Shown piece after piece: positions 15,783 to 23,684 of a DNA stretch of 64,000 bases. The position numbers were made by a program, and so were the translations under genes. Source of the stretch: Halobacteriovorax sp. JY17 (GTDB taxonomy: Bacteria; Bdellovibrionota; Bacteriovoracia; Bacteriovoracales; Bacteriovoracaceae); assembly GCF_002753895.1 (NCBI RefSeq), contig NZ_NJER01000001.1, forward strand, positions 1,550,910 through 1,614,909, written 5' to 3'. Below the pieces are notes generated by a model. That model made no database searches and was not told where the DNA came from. It saw only the letters and a program-made list of their open reading frames with translations. The stretch's first letter is position 1, and each line of letters opens with the position of its first letter.

Positions 15783-17236
15783 AATTTTCTCTCCTATTTT
15801 TTCTTATTTCTTTTTCTTTAAATGCAAAAATAGATAAGCGACTTTGTCATTTAGACGAGAACAGAGTTTTAAAGAGAGTAACACCTAAGCATAAGCCAAA
15901 TTATTTCTTTAAAACGTCTCCCGATGGAAGATATATCTACTATATTGGTAATCATAAGAATTGGAGACTAGATACTGAGACAGGAGAGGAATTATTAATT
16001 CCTGGAAGTGCTGACCCTGTTCCAAGTGTTGATGGCAAAGTCATGACCTCTATAAACTGGAGAATTCCAGGGAAGAAGGATTGGACATTGAATCTCATTC
16101 CTATGAAAGATTGGGATATTAAGAGAAGCTTTCGTGGTAATCCTGATGAGTCGTTAGTTACAACTGAGATGGAAACATCAAGAACGTATCAAAGTGTAGG
16201 AACGCTTGGTGGGAATAATTATAGAGTACTAAGCTATGACGAGAGAGTAGGAAGTGTCGCTCTAAGAGATTATTCACTAAACGGAAAGAAGTTCTATTCA
16301 CATACTTCAGAAGATCATCTGCAAAATTTACCTCAACTACGTCTTCCAATGATTTCTAAAGATGGGCAGGAGTTTACAAGTTTAGATGTGAACGAGAATC
16401 AAACTGTAATTTATAGAATAGATAACGGAGGGAAGAGTGTTCAAGAAGTTGAAAGATTGGATTTCCCATCTGGAAAAGCGGACTTCAGTAGAGACAATAG
16501 TAAGGTCGTCTTTCATGTGACGGAGACTGTAAGCAAATGGGCCGCTAGTCAGAATTCTAGAGAATTACAAATGCCTCCAAACTTTAACGATAGGGCTGAA
16601 GTAAGAAATATATTTGTCTACGATAGAAATACAAAATCAGTTATCCCTGTGACTCAAAATAATAAGGGGAATTCTTATTATCCTGTTTTCCTAGAAGATA
16701 ATCGAATTGTTTACTTAGACCAAAGAGGAAGTGATTTAAGCTTCGTCTATAGCTCTTTTCCAAAAGTTATTCCAAAGTCAATAGATAAGGCTAGGGAATG
16801 TTTTGAAGGTGCTAGCTTTGATGATTCCATTAGTAAGCTTGCAAAAATTTGGCAAGATGTTTGTACTGATTGGGAAGGTGCGAATGGAGCGAATAAGGTC
16901 ATGGTTCTAAATATTTCTGGCGAATTGTGTAAGCAAATTGCGGAGCAATCAAAAGATAGAGATATTGCTCTGATGTGTGAGGCTTTAAAGAAGTCTGAAA
17001 TTAAAAAGCCGAAAGTAGTGAAGGTTGAAAATAAGTTTAAGAAAATGGTGAAAGTAAAATGTATGATTTGCCATCAAGGAAGTATTCCTTTCTTTGATAA
17101 GGAAAAAATTAAATCTCATAAAGATGAAATCCTAAAAAGAATTAACTCAAAAGATTCAAGCATTAGAATGCCACTTGGGGGAGAACTCTCTAAAGAAGAG
17201 AAGAAAGAGTTCTCAAACTACCTTAATTCTCTCTAG
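15779..17236 (+). CDS. Exported beta-propeller protein with C-terminal CxxCH haem motif
   Basis: After a signal peptide (MKFSLLFFLISFSLNA) come about 350 residues of TolB/WD40-like strands (SPDGRYIYYIG, FSRDNSKVVFHV, YYPVFLEDNRIVYLD). A short C-terminal domain has CMICH near residues 428-432 and a downstream RMPLGGELSKEEKKEF stretch typical of the Met-ligand part of c-type cytochrome modules. It is therefore probably a periplasmic monohaem protein. The TTG start overlaps the upstream TGA, which implies translational coupling to the thioredoxin-like gene. Function is unknown; surface or electron-transfer roles are guesses. Confidence 0.7.
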   Translation: MKFSLLFFLISFSLNAKIDKRLCHLDENRVLKRVTPKHKPNYFFKTSPDGRYIYYIGNHKNWRLDTETGEELLIPGSADPVPSVDGKVMTSINWRIPGKKDWTLNLIPMKDWDIKRSFRGNPDESLVTTEMETSRTYQSVGTLGGNNYRVLSYDERVGSVALRDYSLNGKKFYSHTSEDHLQNLPQLRLPMISKDGQEFTSLDVNENQTVIYRIDNGGKSVQEVERLDFPSGKADFSRDNSKVVFHVTETVSKWAASQNSRELQMPPNFNDRAEVRNIFVYDRNTKSVIPVTQNNKGNSYYPVFLEDNRIVYLDQRGSDLSFVYSSFPKVIPKSIDKARECFEGASFDDSISKLAKIWQDVCTDWEGANGANKVMVLNISGELCKQIAEQSKDRDIALMCEALKKSEIKKPKVVKVENKFKKMVKVKCMICHQGSIPFFDKEKIKSHKDEILKRINSKDSSIRMPLGGELSKEEKKEFSNYLNSL

Positions 17237-17358
17237 TCTCCGACTGGCTTGCTCGGTCATCACTAGGTAAAAGCTATCATAGCGAAAATACATAGAAACT
17301 TACTTATAATAGAAGTATCGAACTATTTGGACTTTCAATAAGTTTCATTAATTAAATT

Positions 17359-17385
17359 TAAAGGAGCTTCTAAAATTTCCGATAG
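17359..17385 (+). promoter_or_regulatory. Sigma28 (FliA)-like promoter upstream of motA
   Basis: TAAAGGAG (17359-17366), an 11-base spacer and TCCGATAG (17378-17385) match the flagellar consensus TAAAGTTT-N11-GCCGATAA at 5/8 and 6/8 positions with exact spacing. Transcription would start about 30 bases before motA. Confidence 0.55.
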
Positions 17386-17419
17386 TTAGACTATAAAAGC
17401 AATCACAAGGAAGTTGATT

Positions 17420-18196
17420 ATGGATATAGCATCCATTATTGGTTTGGTTGTAGCAACCGCTGCAATCCTAGGTTCGATTCTCGTAGGTGGGGATTTAGGT
17501 ATCTTTATTGATGTTCCTTCAACACTAGTTGTTGGTCTTGGTATGATTGGGGTAACCTTCTTTAAATGGCCAATGGAAGTTTTAAAAAATATTGTTCCAT
17601 TTGCAATGAAAGGTTTCTTCTTTTCTCCAAGTGATCCAAAGGACACAATCGAAGAAATCGGAAATCTTGCAGAGACAGCAAGAAGAGAATCTGTTTTCGC
17701 TCTAGAGAAAGTTCCAATTGATGATCCATTCTTAAAGAAAGCAATGACTCTTGCTGCAGATAATAGACCTCCTGAAGTTATCGCTTCAATTCTTCAATTA
17801 GAAATTGATGCGATGGTGGAGAGACATAAAGTTGGCGCTGATGTATTCTCTGGAATGGCCGATGATGGTCCGGCGATGGGAATGATTGGGACACTGATTG
17901 GTCTCGTACAGATGCTTCAGAACCTTTCTGATCCTTCGGCAATTGGTCCTGCAATGGCCGTTGCACTTCTTACAACATTCTACGGTGCAATTATTGCAAA
18001 CGTTTTTTGTAATCCTCTTAAGAATAAAATTTCTTTTAGGTCGGGACTTGAAACAACTAAAATGAATATAATTATTGCGGGAACTCTTGGAATTGTTGCA
18101 GGAGAAAATCCACGATTAATTAAAGAAAAGTTAAATGCCTTTCTTCCTCCGGCTCAAAGAGATGGTGGAAATGAGGAAGCGGCTGCTGCTGAATAA
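17420..18196 (+). CDS. motA: Flagellar stator protein MotA
   Basis: MotA forms the ring of four-helix subunits around MotB that converts ion flow into flagellar torque. The 258 residues show four membrane segments: IIGLVVATAAILGSILVGG, STLVVGLGMIGVTFF, the GMADDGPAMGMIGTLIGLVQML region with its conserved proline, and AVALLTTFYGAIIANVF. A cytoplasmic loop with charged residues lies between helices 2 and 3. I chose ATG 17420, with AAGGAAG six bases upstream, over TTG 17414. motB follows 33 bp later, and a flagellar-type promoter precedes it. Confidence 0.95.
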   Translation: MDIASIIGLVVATAAILGSILVGGDLGIFIDVPSTLVVGLGMIGVTFFKWPMEVLKNIVPFAMKGFFFSPSDPKDTIEEIGNLAETARRESVFALEKVPIDDPFLKKAMTLAADNRPPEVIASILQLEIDAMVERHKVGADVFSGMADDGPAMGMIGTLIGLVQMLQNLSDPSAIGPAMAVALLTTFYGAIIANVFCNPLKNKISFRSGLETTKMNIIIAGTLGIVAGENPRLIKEKLNAFLPPAQRDGGNEEAAAAE

Positions 18197-18229
18197 AGTT
18201 TATAATCGTTATGGAAGACGAGGTTTAAT

Positions 18230-19090
18230 ATGGCTGAAGAAGCTGAAAATATGGCAGGAGGAGATGATTCTCCTCAAGTTGAAGAAACGAAATGCCCTGA
18301 ATGTGCTCCAGGGCTTCCTGGTTGGATGGCCACATTCTCTGACCTCGTTACACTTCTTTTAACATTCTTTGTTCTTCTACTTTCATTTGCTAAAACTGAG
18401 ACTGCAAAGTATGAAGCAGCTCTTGGTTCAATTCGAGATGCTTTTGGTGGAAACGTTTTAAAGCACGGTGAAGTAATTCAAAGAGGGAAGTCGCCAGATG
18501 ATTCACCGACGATGATTGACTCCCAGGAGCCGGTAAGACCATTCCCAATCGATTTTTTGACTATGGAAGGGATTCTAGATAAGCATGAAATCAATAGAGA
18601 GTCTGATGAAGAATTAAAGACGATGAAGAATGATCTCTATGAATTCAATCTTTCAGATTCTGTAAACATTTATGAAATGCCTGAAGGAATAAAAGTAAAA
18701 GTTAAAGATAAAATTTTCTTTAAGTATGGAACTCTTGAAATAGATAACTCGAAAGTTTCAATTGATGTCTACTCTAGACTTGTAACACTTTTAACTAATA
18801 AAGATTGGTCTGTGTTTGTTCAAGGGTATTCGAGTCGAGGAGAAGTCTCAAAAGATAAAACAAAAGATGCTTATGAACTCTCTGCCGCGAGAGCAAGTGC
18901 TGTGACAAGATCACTTATTAGACGAGGGGTAAAACCTGAACAAATAACAACTGTTTTCTATGGTGATATAAGGCCTGAAAATATTCCTGGTCGTAAGCAG
19001 GAAGAAATTGAAAGAGCATCTAGACGAGTTGATTTTATTTTGAGAAAAGTAGATCTAAACACTGAAGGTCATAAAGTAGATGCAAGATAA
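18230..19090 (+). CDS. motB: Flagellar stator protein MotB
   Basis: MotB anchors the stator to peptidoglycan and carries the ion-binding aspartate. The N-terminal cytoplasmic part contains CPECAPGLPGWMATFSD; the aspartate of FSDLVTLLLTFFVLLLS (D38) is the ion site in the single membrane helix. Residues 140-280 are an OmpA-like domain, with VQGYSSRGE, LSAARASAVTRSLIRRG and RRVDFIL. The length of 286 is normal. The last codons overlap the start of the downstream pseudouridine synthase by 11 bases, so that gene may be translationally coupled. Confidence 0.95.
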   Translation: MAEEAENMAGGDDSPQVEETKCPECAPGLPGWMATFSDLVTLLLTFFVLLLSFAKTETAKYEAALGSIRDAFGGNVLKHGEVIQRGKSPDDSPTMIDSQEPVRPFPIDFLTMEGILDKHEINRESDEELKTMKNDLYEFNLSDSVNIYEMPEGIKVKVKDKIFFKYGTLEIDNSKVSIDVYSRLVTLLTNKDWSVFVQGYSSRGEVSKDKTKDAYELSAARASAVTRSLIRRGVKPEQITTVFYGDIRPENIPGRKQEEIERASRRVDFILRKVDLNTEGHKVDAR

Positions 19091-19955
19091 AAATTTCTGC
19101 ACATTAACTTCATTTAATTCATTTGAAGAGCTCCTAACAAAGGAGCTCTCTTTTTCTAAATCTCTTATAAAGAAATATATTTCCAAAAAGAAATTACAAT
19201 CTTCCTTAAGAGAGAGAGAGGAAGTCTTTATTCCTTTAGAGATTCTCAACTTAGGTTTTGTAAACCCTGTCTATAAGGGAGAAGAGTTAGAGATTTTAAA
19301 AGAGGACGAGAATTTTATCGCTATTAATAAACCAAAAGGCATTCATGGGCACCCGCTGAGCTACGGGGAGAATAGTACTATTGTAAATTTTCTTCGATCG
19401 AGAAACTCTTGGAGTGTATTTTTAGATAAGTCAGAACAGGCTGAATCTGGACTTCTCTACCGCTTAGATCATGAAACTAGTGGAGTTCTGATCTTTGCAA
19501 AAAGTAAGGAAATATACCAAAAGGTACGTGGTACTTTTTTGGAGAGTGCTAAGAAGAAGAGTTATCTGGCTATTGTTTCGGGAGAGTTTCAATTAGAAGG
19601 AAAGCATTCTCACTATCTAGAGAGCTATGGTGAGAAGGGGGCAAGAATGCGCTCATGTGACTCTGGAGAGAGAGAGGTCGCAATAGAGGTTTCCCTTTTA
19701 AAATATGATGAAAAGAGTGACCTCTCCCTTTTGGAAATTGAATTAGGGCAAGGAGTGAGGCATCAGATTCGCTGTCAACTTAGCACTATAGGCTTTCCTA
19801 TCCTTGGAGATACATTATATGAAGGGACCTCAAGTGAGAGAGTTTACCTACATGCCTATAAGTATGAAATAAGAATTGAAGATATTTCTTTTGAGGTTAC
19901 TTCATTAAAAGATGAATTATTTCTTAAGCTCTTTGACTTGAACAGTTGCTTTTAA
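19080..19955 (+). CDS. RluA-family pseudouridine synthase
   Basis: It isomerises specific uridines in rRNA or tRNA to pseudouridine. The catalytic aspartate is D130 in LLYRLDHETSGVLIFAKS; INKPKGIHGHP and GVRHQIRCQLSTIGFPILGD are further family motifs. A short N-terminal S4-like region (residues 25-60) may bind RNA. The target site cannot be told from sequence. It overlaps the end of motB. At 19517-19542, inside the reading frame, lies a copy of the palindromic repeat also found at 14480. The 3' end overlaps an opposite-strand gene by 39 bp. Confidence 0.85.
   Translation: MQDKNFCTLTSFNSFEELLTKELSFSKSLIKKYISKKKLQSSLREREEVFIPLEILNLGFVNPVYKGEELEILKEDENFIAINKPKGIHGHPLSYGENSTIVNFLRSRNSWSVFLDKSEQAESGLLYRLDHETSGVLIFAKSKEIYQKVRGTFLESAKKKSYLAIVSGEFQLEGKHSHYLESYGEKGARMRSCDSGEREVAIEVSLLKYDEKSDLSLLEIELGQGVRHQIRCQLSTIGFPILGDTLYEGTSSERVYLHAYKYEIRIEDISFEVTSLKDELFLKLFDLNSCF
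19517..19542. repeat. Palindromic repeat copy inside the pseudouridine synthase gene
   Basis: CCAAAA-GGTACGTGGTAC-TTTTTTGG is a near-perfect palindrome. Its core with the T tract equals the reverse complement of the element at 14472-14491. Here it encodes part of KVRGTFLES without breaking the frame. Confidence 0.75.
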
Positions 19956-20411
19956 ATGTTCTTTTATTAGCTCAGCTGATTTTATAGTTGAGAGTTTCAC
20001 AATAAAGCGTCCCTCAGTAACAGCATTTATTTCAAGTTTAGAATGATTCATTCTCACTCGTACAATATCAGTTCTCTCTAAACTATCACTTGGAGAGTTC
20101 TTAGCAATTAAGATCAAATCATTAGCAAGGTCTCGGTACATAATGGCCCGCAAGTTCTCAACGTCTTTGAAACTTTTTTCTTCGATGGCGAAATTGATAG
20201 AAATTGCTAGATTATTTCCCTCGCAAGTTGAATCCCAATTGGAAGGAATTCTCTTATTGAGCATCACTCCTACCGCTTTACAGGAACTTGCTGTCATACT
20301 CTCTCTTCGCGATTGAAAGATTCCCTTGTCTCTAAGTTGAAAGAGAAAGAGGGTCATTAGTAGGATACCAACTGCAAGAATAGGGTACTTTGTAAGTAAT
20401 TTCGATGCCAT
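19917..20411 (-). CDS. Single-pass membrane-anchored protein, unknown
   Basis: About 164 residues with one N-terminal membrane helix (YPILAVGILLMTLFLFQL) and a periplasmic domain of about 130 residues containing two cysteines (SSCKAVG and DSTCEGN) that may pair. The distal part alternates strands and helices. No family is recognised. I chose ATG 20411; a GTG at 20426 would add five residues. It converges on and overlaps the pseudouridine synthase 3' end by 39 bases. Confidence 0.6.
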   Translation of the reverse strand: MASKLLTKYPILAVGILLMTLFLFQLRDKGIFQSRRESMTASSCKAVGVMLNKRIPSNWDSTCEGNNLAISINFAIEEKSFKDVENLRAIMYRDLANDLILIAKNSPSDSLERTDIVRVRMNHSKLEINAVTEGRFIVKLSTIKSAELIKEHLKATVQVKELKK

Positions 20412-20446
20412 AGACCTATTATGCACTCTTTTTTAATAAAAATCAC

Positions 20447-20474
20447 TAAAGAGCTTTGAGAGAATAACCGATAA
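20447..20474 (+). promoter_or_regulatory. Sigma28-like promoter upstream of the WYL gene
   Basis: TAAA at 20447-20450 and ACCGATAA at 20467-20474 (7/8 of the FliA -10) are separated by 16 bases, one more than the usual 15. The predicted start is about 35 bases before the ATG. Confidence 0.4.
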
Positions 20475-20516
20475 GAATGGTAAGTTATTTAGATTGTCTT
20501 TATTAAGGAAACGTTA

Positions 20517-21503
20517 ATGCACAATAACTCACTGATTTTAAAGGAAGAATTCTGGACATTCCTTACTTGTCTAGAAAATCTCAACGAGCCCATGCCTTTA
20601 AAACAATTTTTAAATGTATCAGAAATAAGCGAAGACCTATTTACCGACGCAGTCTCATTTCTACAAAACCTAAATTACTTTGTTGAAATATCTGAACTCA
20701 GTGGAACAAATTATATTCATCCTGTAAAAGCAGAATATATGATTTCAATGCAGCTAACTTTCAAAGAGTGGCTTGCCTTTCAGGCCCACTTTCCAAAGAT
20801 GCAAGAAGAGTCGGGAACAGCTCACTATGAAATTCTTAGTGAAAAGCTCAGCGAAGTTGAAGCTGAGTATTCTTCGCATGATCTATTTAAAGCGATTCAC
20901 GATGAAGAAAAGAGGTTTGAATTACTTGAAAACCTTGACTTAAAACATAGAGATTTTTTAAAGAAAACAGAAGAGGCCATGAGTCGAGACTTTTGTTTAA
21001 ATATAGAGCTACACGATAAGAGATGTATAGACTTCTATCCAAGGAAAGCTGTTTTTCTAGAGGGAGAGCTTTGCCTTGTTGGTGAAGACTACAATGATAG
21101 ATGTCTTATCTATTTCAATATTTTAGAAATTAACAAAATTAAAATAGATCTTGAAACAAATTATAGTCCCAACTTTAGCTCTATTGAAATAAATGATTTT
21201 ATTTCTGCTGTGCGAGCTATTACGGGTCAAGAAGAGAGGCTTGTCCTGAAGATAATCTCATCGGAATCGGTGGATCTTAGGCCTGCCTATCAATTTCTTG
21301 GTAATCCATACGTTACAACAAATATGAATGGTGATCTTATTTGGGCAGCATCAGTGGAGCCGTGTGATGAGCTCTTTGAGTGGATATTAAGTATAAAAGA
21401 TCATATTGAAATTTTAGATCCTAGTAGTCTGAAGAAGAAATATTTAGATTACTGTCAAATTAAACTAGAGTCACTAGAGCAGGACTATAAGAAAGCTGGT
21501 TAA
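20517..21503 (+). CDS. WYL-domain protein, probable transcriptional regulator
   Basis: The middle and C-terminal parts match WYL/WCX regulators. CIDFYPRKAVFLEGELCLVGEDYNDRC is represented at residues 165-192, and the C-terminal extension follows (RLVLKIISSESVDLRP to DHIEILDPSSLKKKY). WYL domains sense ligands or nucleic acids. The N-terminal 70 residues (PMPLKQFLNVSEISEDLFTD) could be a diverged winged helix, but a clean helix-turn-helix is not obvious. Known relatives regulate defence, DNA-damage and lifestyle genes. It has an upstream flagellar-type promoter candidate and is followed after 35 bp by the YciB-like gene. Confidence 0.65.
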   Translation: MHNNSLILKEEFWTFLTCLENLNEPMPLKQFLNVSEISEDLFTDAVSFLQNLNYFVEISELSGTNYIHPVKAEYMISMQLTFKEWLAFQAHFPKMQEESGTAHYEILSEKLSEVEAEYSSHDLFKAIHDEEKRFELLENLDLKHRDFLKKTEEAMSRDFCLNIELHDKRCIDFYPRKAVFLEGELCLVGEDYNDRCLIYFNILEINKIKIDLETNYSPNFSSIEINDFISAVRAITGQEERLVLKIISSESVDLRPAYQFLGNPYVTTNMNGDLIWAASVEPCDELFEWILSIKDHIEILDPSSLKKKYLDYCQIKLESLEQDYKKAG

Positions 21504-21513
21504 TGACAAAAGG

Positions 21514-21549
21514 GATTTATCCATGTTAGTTCTATAATATGGATAAATC
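21514..21549. promoter_or_regulatory. Perfect inverted repeat containing the YciB-like start codon
   Basis: GATTTATCCAT (21514-21524) is the exact inverted copy of ATGGATAAATC (21539-21549), separated by 14 bases that include TATAAT. The ATG is the first triplet of the right arm. It could be an mRNA hairpin hiding the start or a protein operator. Confidence 0.6.
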
Positions 21550-22141
21550 ATTTTCTAAGAGTTTCTTTCTCATATCTTTTCTTCCTGCAATTGCATATTG
21601 GTATTTAGATGAATACTATCCTGTTAGAATTGCGATTACTGGTGGCTTAATTCTTGCGATCTTAGAAATAACTGCCGAAAAAATTATAGTTAAACATGTT
21701 CATACTATCTCTAAAGCGAATTTCTTTCTTATTCTATTTCTTGGGTGCTTGAGTCTCTTAGGTGAAGAGGGAATATGGTTTAAGCTCCAGCCTGCGATCA
21801 CAGGAGTTGGTGTTTCTAGCTTTATGTTTTATCGAATAAAAATTGGAAAAGGCCTACTTGTTGAATTCCTAGAAAGTTTACCTTTAAAGTCAAAACCTCC
21901 AATGTTCTTTGTAAGTTCCATGGAGAGACATCTCACTTATTACTTCTTTGTGACAGGACTCTTTATGGGATATGTTGCCATTTATGAGAGTACTGATGTC
22001 TGGGCCTTTTTTAAAACAATTGGAAATTATATTCTCTTCGCTATTTTCTATATCTTTGAAATCTTTTGGAGTCGAAAATTAGCAAAAGATTACGCCAGAT
22101 CAAAGATGGAAAAGGAAGTTCTCTTATCTACTAAACCTTAG
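21539..22141 (+). CDS. YciB/IspZ-like inner-membrane protein
   Basis: The 200-residue protein has about five membrane segments and the general order of the YciB (septation protein A/IspZ) family: FLPAIAYWYLDEYYPVRIAITG, a conserved Lys/His turn (ITAEKIIVKHVHTIS), then paired helices. YciB is linked to envelope and septum maintenance in enterobacteria; its molecular role is not settled. No other start is available, because a stop codon lies four codons upstream. The ATG sits inside a perfect inverted repeat. The stop overlaps the convergent pheA stop by four bases. Confidence 0.55.
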   Translation: MDKSFSKSFFLISFLPAIAYWYLDEYYPVRIAITGGLILAILEITAEKIIVKHVHTISKANFFLILFLGCLSLLGEEGIWFKLQPAITGVGVSSFMFYRIKIGKGLLVEFLESLPLKSKPPMFFVSSMERHLTYYFFVTGLFMGYVAIYESTDVWAFFKTIGNYILFAIFYIFEIFWSRKLAKDYARSKMEKEVLLSTKP

Positions 22142-22959
22142 AATTTTGCTTTTGGGTAACTTCCAAGAATTTTAACTGAGCTTGTATGCTCTTTTAATTT
22201 AAGCAAGCAGTCCTTAACATTTTCATCGTGAATAGAACCAAGAAAATCAACAAAGAAAGTATACATAAACGGATTCTCAGGAATAGGGCGAGACTCAATC
22301 TTTGTTAAGTTTAGTCCAAAGGTTGCAAATTCTTGGAGACAACTAAGTAGGGCCCCTGGCTTGTGGTTGGTGGAGAAAGCAATACTTGTTTTTTCAAGCT
22401 TAAGACCTTCTGGAATATTCTTCTCTTTAACAAAAATGACAAAGCGAGTGAAGTTGGTATTTACCTTTTGAATTTCTTCACAGATTATATCTAGTCCATA
22501 ATATTCAGCACTGAGAGAAGAACTTATAGTTCCTTCATTTGTGATATTGCTCTCTGAGAGAAGTTCACTAGATCCTGCGGTATCAAATTCTGGAATGCCT
22601 TTGATTCCATTTTTAACTAGAAAGTCATGGCACTGGGCAAGAGCGATAGGGTGAGACTTAACCGTCTTTATATCACTGAGCTTAACTCCTTTTCTAGCAA
22701 GTAAGCAGTGATTTATGGAGAGATAGATTTCTCCAATAATAAAGAAGTGATGCTTTAAAAGAAGATCAACATTAACCGCAACATTTCCAACAATACTATT
22801 TTCAACAGGAAGTACACCGATGGCGACATCATCTTCTTCAAGAGCAGAGCAAACTTCTTCACTAAGATTAAAACCAATAGGATCTACAGAATTAGTGAAG
22901 TACTGCCTGATGGCCATTTCACTATAGGCGCCTCGTTTACCTTGAAATGCTATTTTCAT
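22138..22959 (-). CDS. pheA: Prephenate dehydratase
   Basis: It converts prephenate to phenylpyruvate for phenylalanine. The catalytic part spans residues 1-180 (MKIAFQGKRGAYSEMAIRQYF, GVLPVENSIVGNV, and NFTRFVIF for the TRF motif). A regulatory ACT domain covers 190-270, with KPGALLSCLQEF and the phenylalanine-sensing ESRPIPENPFMYTFF. Feedback inhibition by phenylalanine is therefore expected. Unlike E. coli PheA it has no mutase domain; that sits on the DAHP synthase in this operon. The start overlaps the tyrA stop by four bases. Confidence 0.93.
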   Translation of the reverse strand: MKIAFQGKRGAYSEMAIRQYFTNSVDPIGFNLSEEVCSALEEDDVAIGVLPVENSIVGNVAVNVDLLLKHHFFIIGEIYLSINHCLLARKGVKLSDIKTVKSHPIALAQCHDFLVKNGIKGIPEFDTAGSSELLSESNITNEGTISSSLSAEYYGLDIICEEIQKVNTNFTRFVIFVKEKNIPEGLKLEKTSIAFSTNHKPGALLSCLQEFATFGLNLTKIESRPIPENPFMYTFFVDFLGSIHDENVKDCLLKLKEHTSSVKILGSYPKAKF

Positions 22960-23684
22960 TTGAGAGCGCTCTCTAATGTTCTTTCTAGTGAAGAGGAGAG
23001 AGACTCTCTCATCTCTTTGGCATAAGGGTTGTACTTGTTCATATCTTTGAAAAGTTGAACACTATCATTTTCAACTGTTTCTAGAATCTTTAACAATCGT
23101 CTATATCCTTTCGTATCTATCTCCATTTCTTTAGATTGCATATCCATGAGAGTTCTACCAATTGTATGGGTAAGAATAAGACTATTCGCAATTTGTTTGT
23201 CGTGTTCATGAGCTGTTGCTTCAATGACCTTTAAACCATGAGACTCTAAGTATCCTTTTATATTCTTGTACTTTTCTTCTTCTATTCTCTGTTTACATAG
23301 AACAATTTTACAACCATAGAGGCTCTTTGCGGCGGAGTCTGGACCAAACATTGGGTGAGTTCCAAGAATTTCAGTTTCTTCTGGAAGGGCCTTCATGAGT
23401 AAATTCATTGGATGAACTTTTACAGAACATACATCAACCACAAGTGTATCTTTAGTAACAAGTGTTGAAATCTCTTTTGCAATCGTTTCTATTACAGAGA
23501 TAGGAACGCAGAGAATGAGAATAGGGCATTGGCAAATTTCTTCAAGTGAGGAGATTGTTGCTCCAGCTTCAAGTACTTCTCTTTCATTTAATTCTACGTC
23601 ATAGACTAATGTCGTCGCATCCTTAGATAGGTTTCTTGTAAGTAACTTTCCAAGACGTCCAAAGCCTAGAATACCAACTTTCAT
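22956..23684 (-). CDS. tyrA: Prephenate/arogenate dehydrogenase
   Basis: It oxidatively decarboxylates prephenate or arogenate on the tyrosine branch. The Rossmann loop GILGFGRLGKLL is at the N-terminus, LGTHPMFGPDSA near residue 107 is the substrate loop, and the helical dimer region follows. At 242 residues it is a short form with no ACT or mutase domain. The aminotransferase just upstream leaves open a route through arogenate. It overlaps both neighbours by four bases, so all are translationally coupled. Confidence 0.9.
   Translation of the reverse strand: MKVGILGFGRLGKLLTRNLSKDATTLVYDVELNEREVLEAGATISSLEEICQCPILILCVPISVIETIAKEISTLVTKDTLVVDVCSVKVHPMNLLMKALPEETEILGTHPMFGPDSAAKSLYGCKIVLCKQRIEEEKYKNIKGYLESHGLKVIEATAHEHDKQIANSLILTHTIGRTLMDMQSKEMEIDTKGYRRLLKILETVENDSVQLFKDMNKYNPYAKEMRESLSSSLERTLESALK

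Noticed and set aside
17467-17490. GGTTCGATTCTC, resembling a tRNA T-loop
   Set aside because: It lies within motA coding sequence and no acceptor or anticodon arm can be formed around it. No tRNA gene was found in the window.
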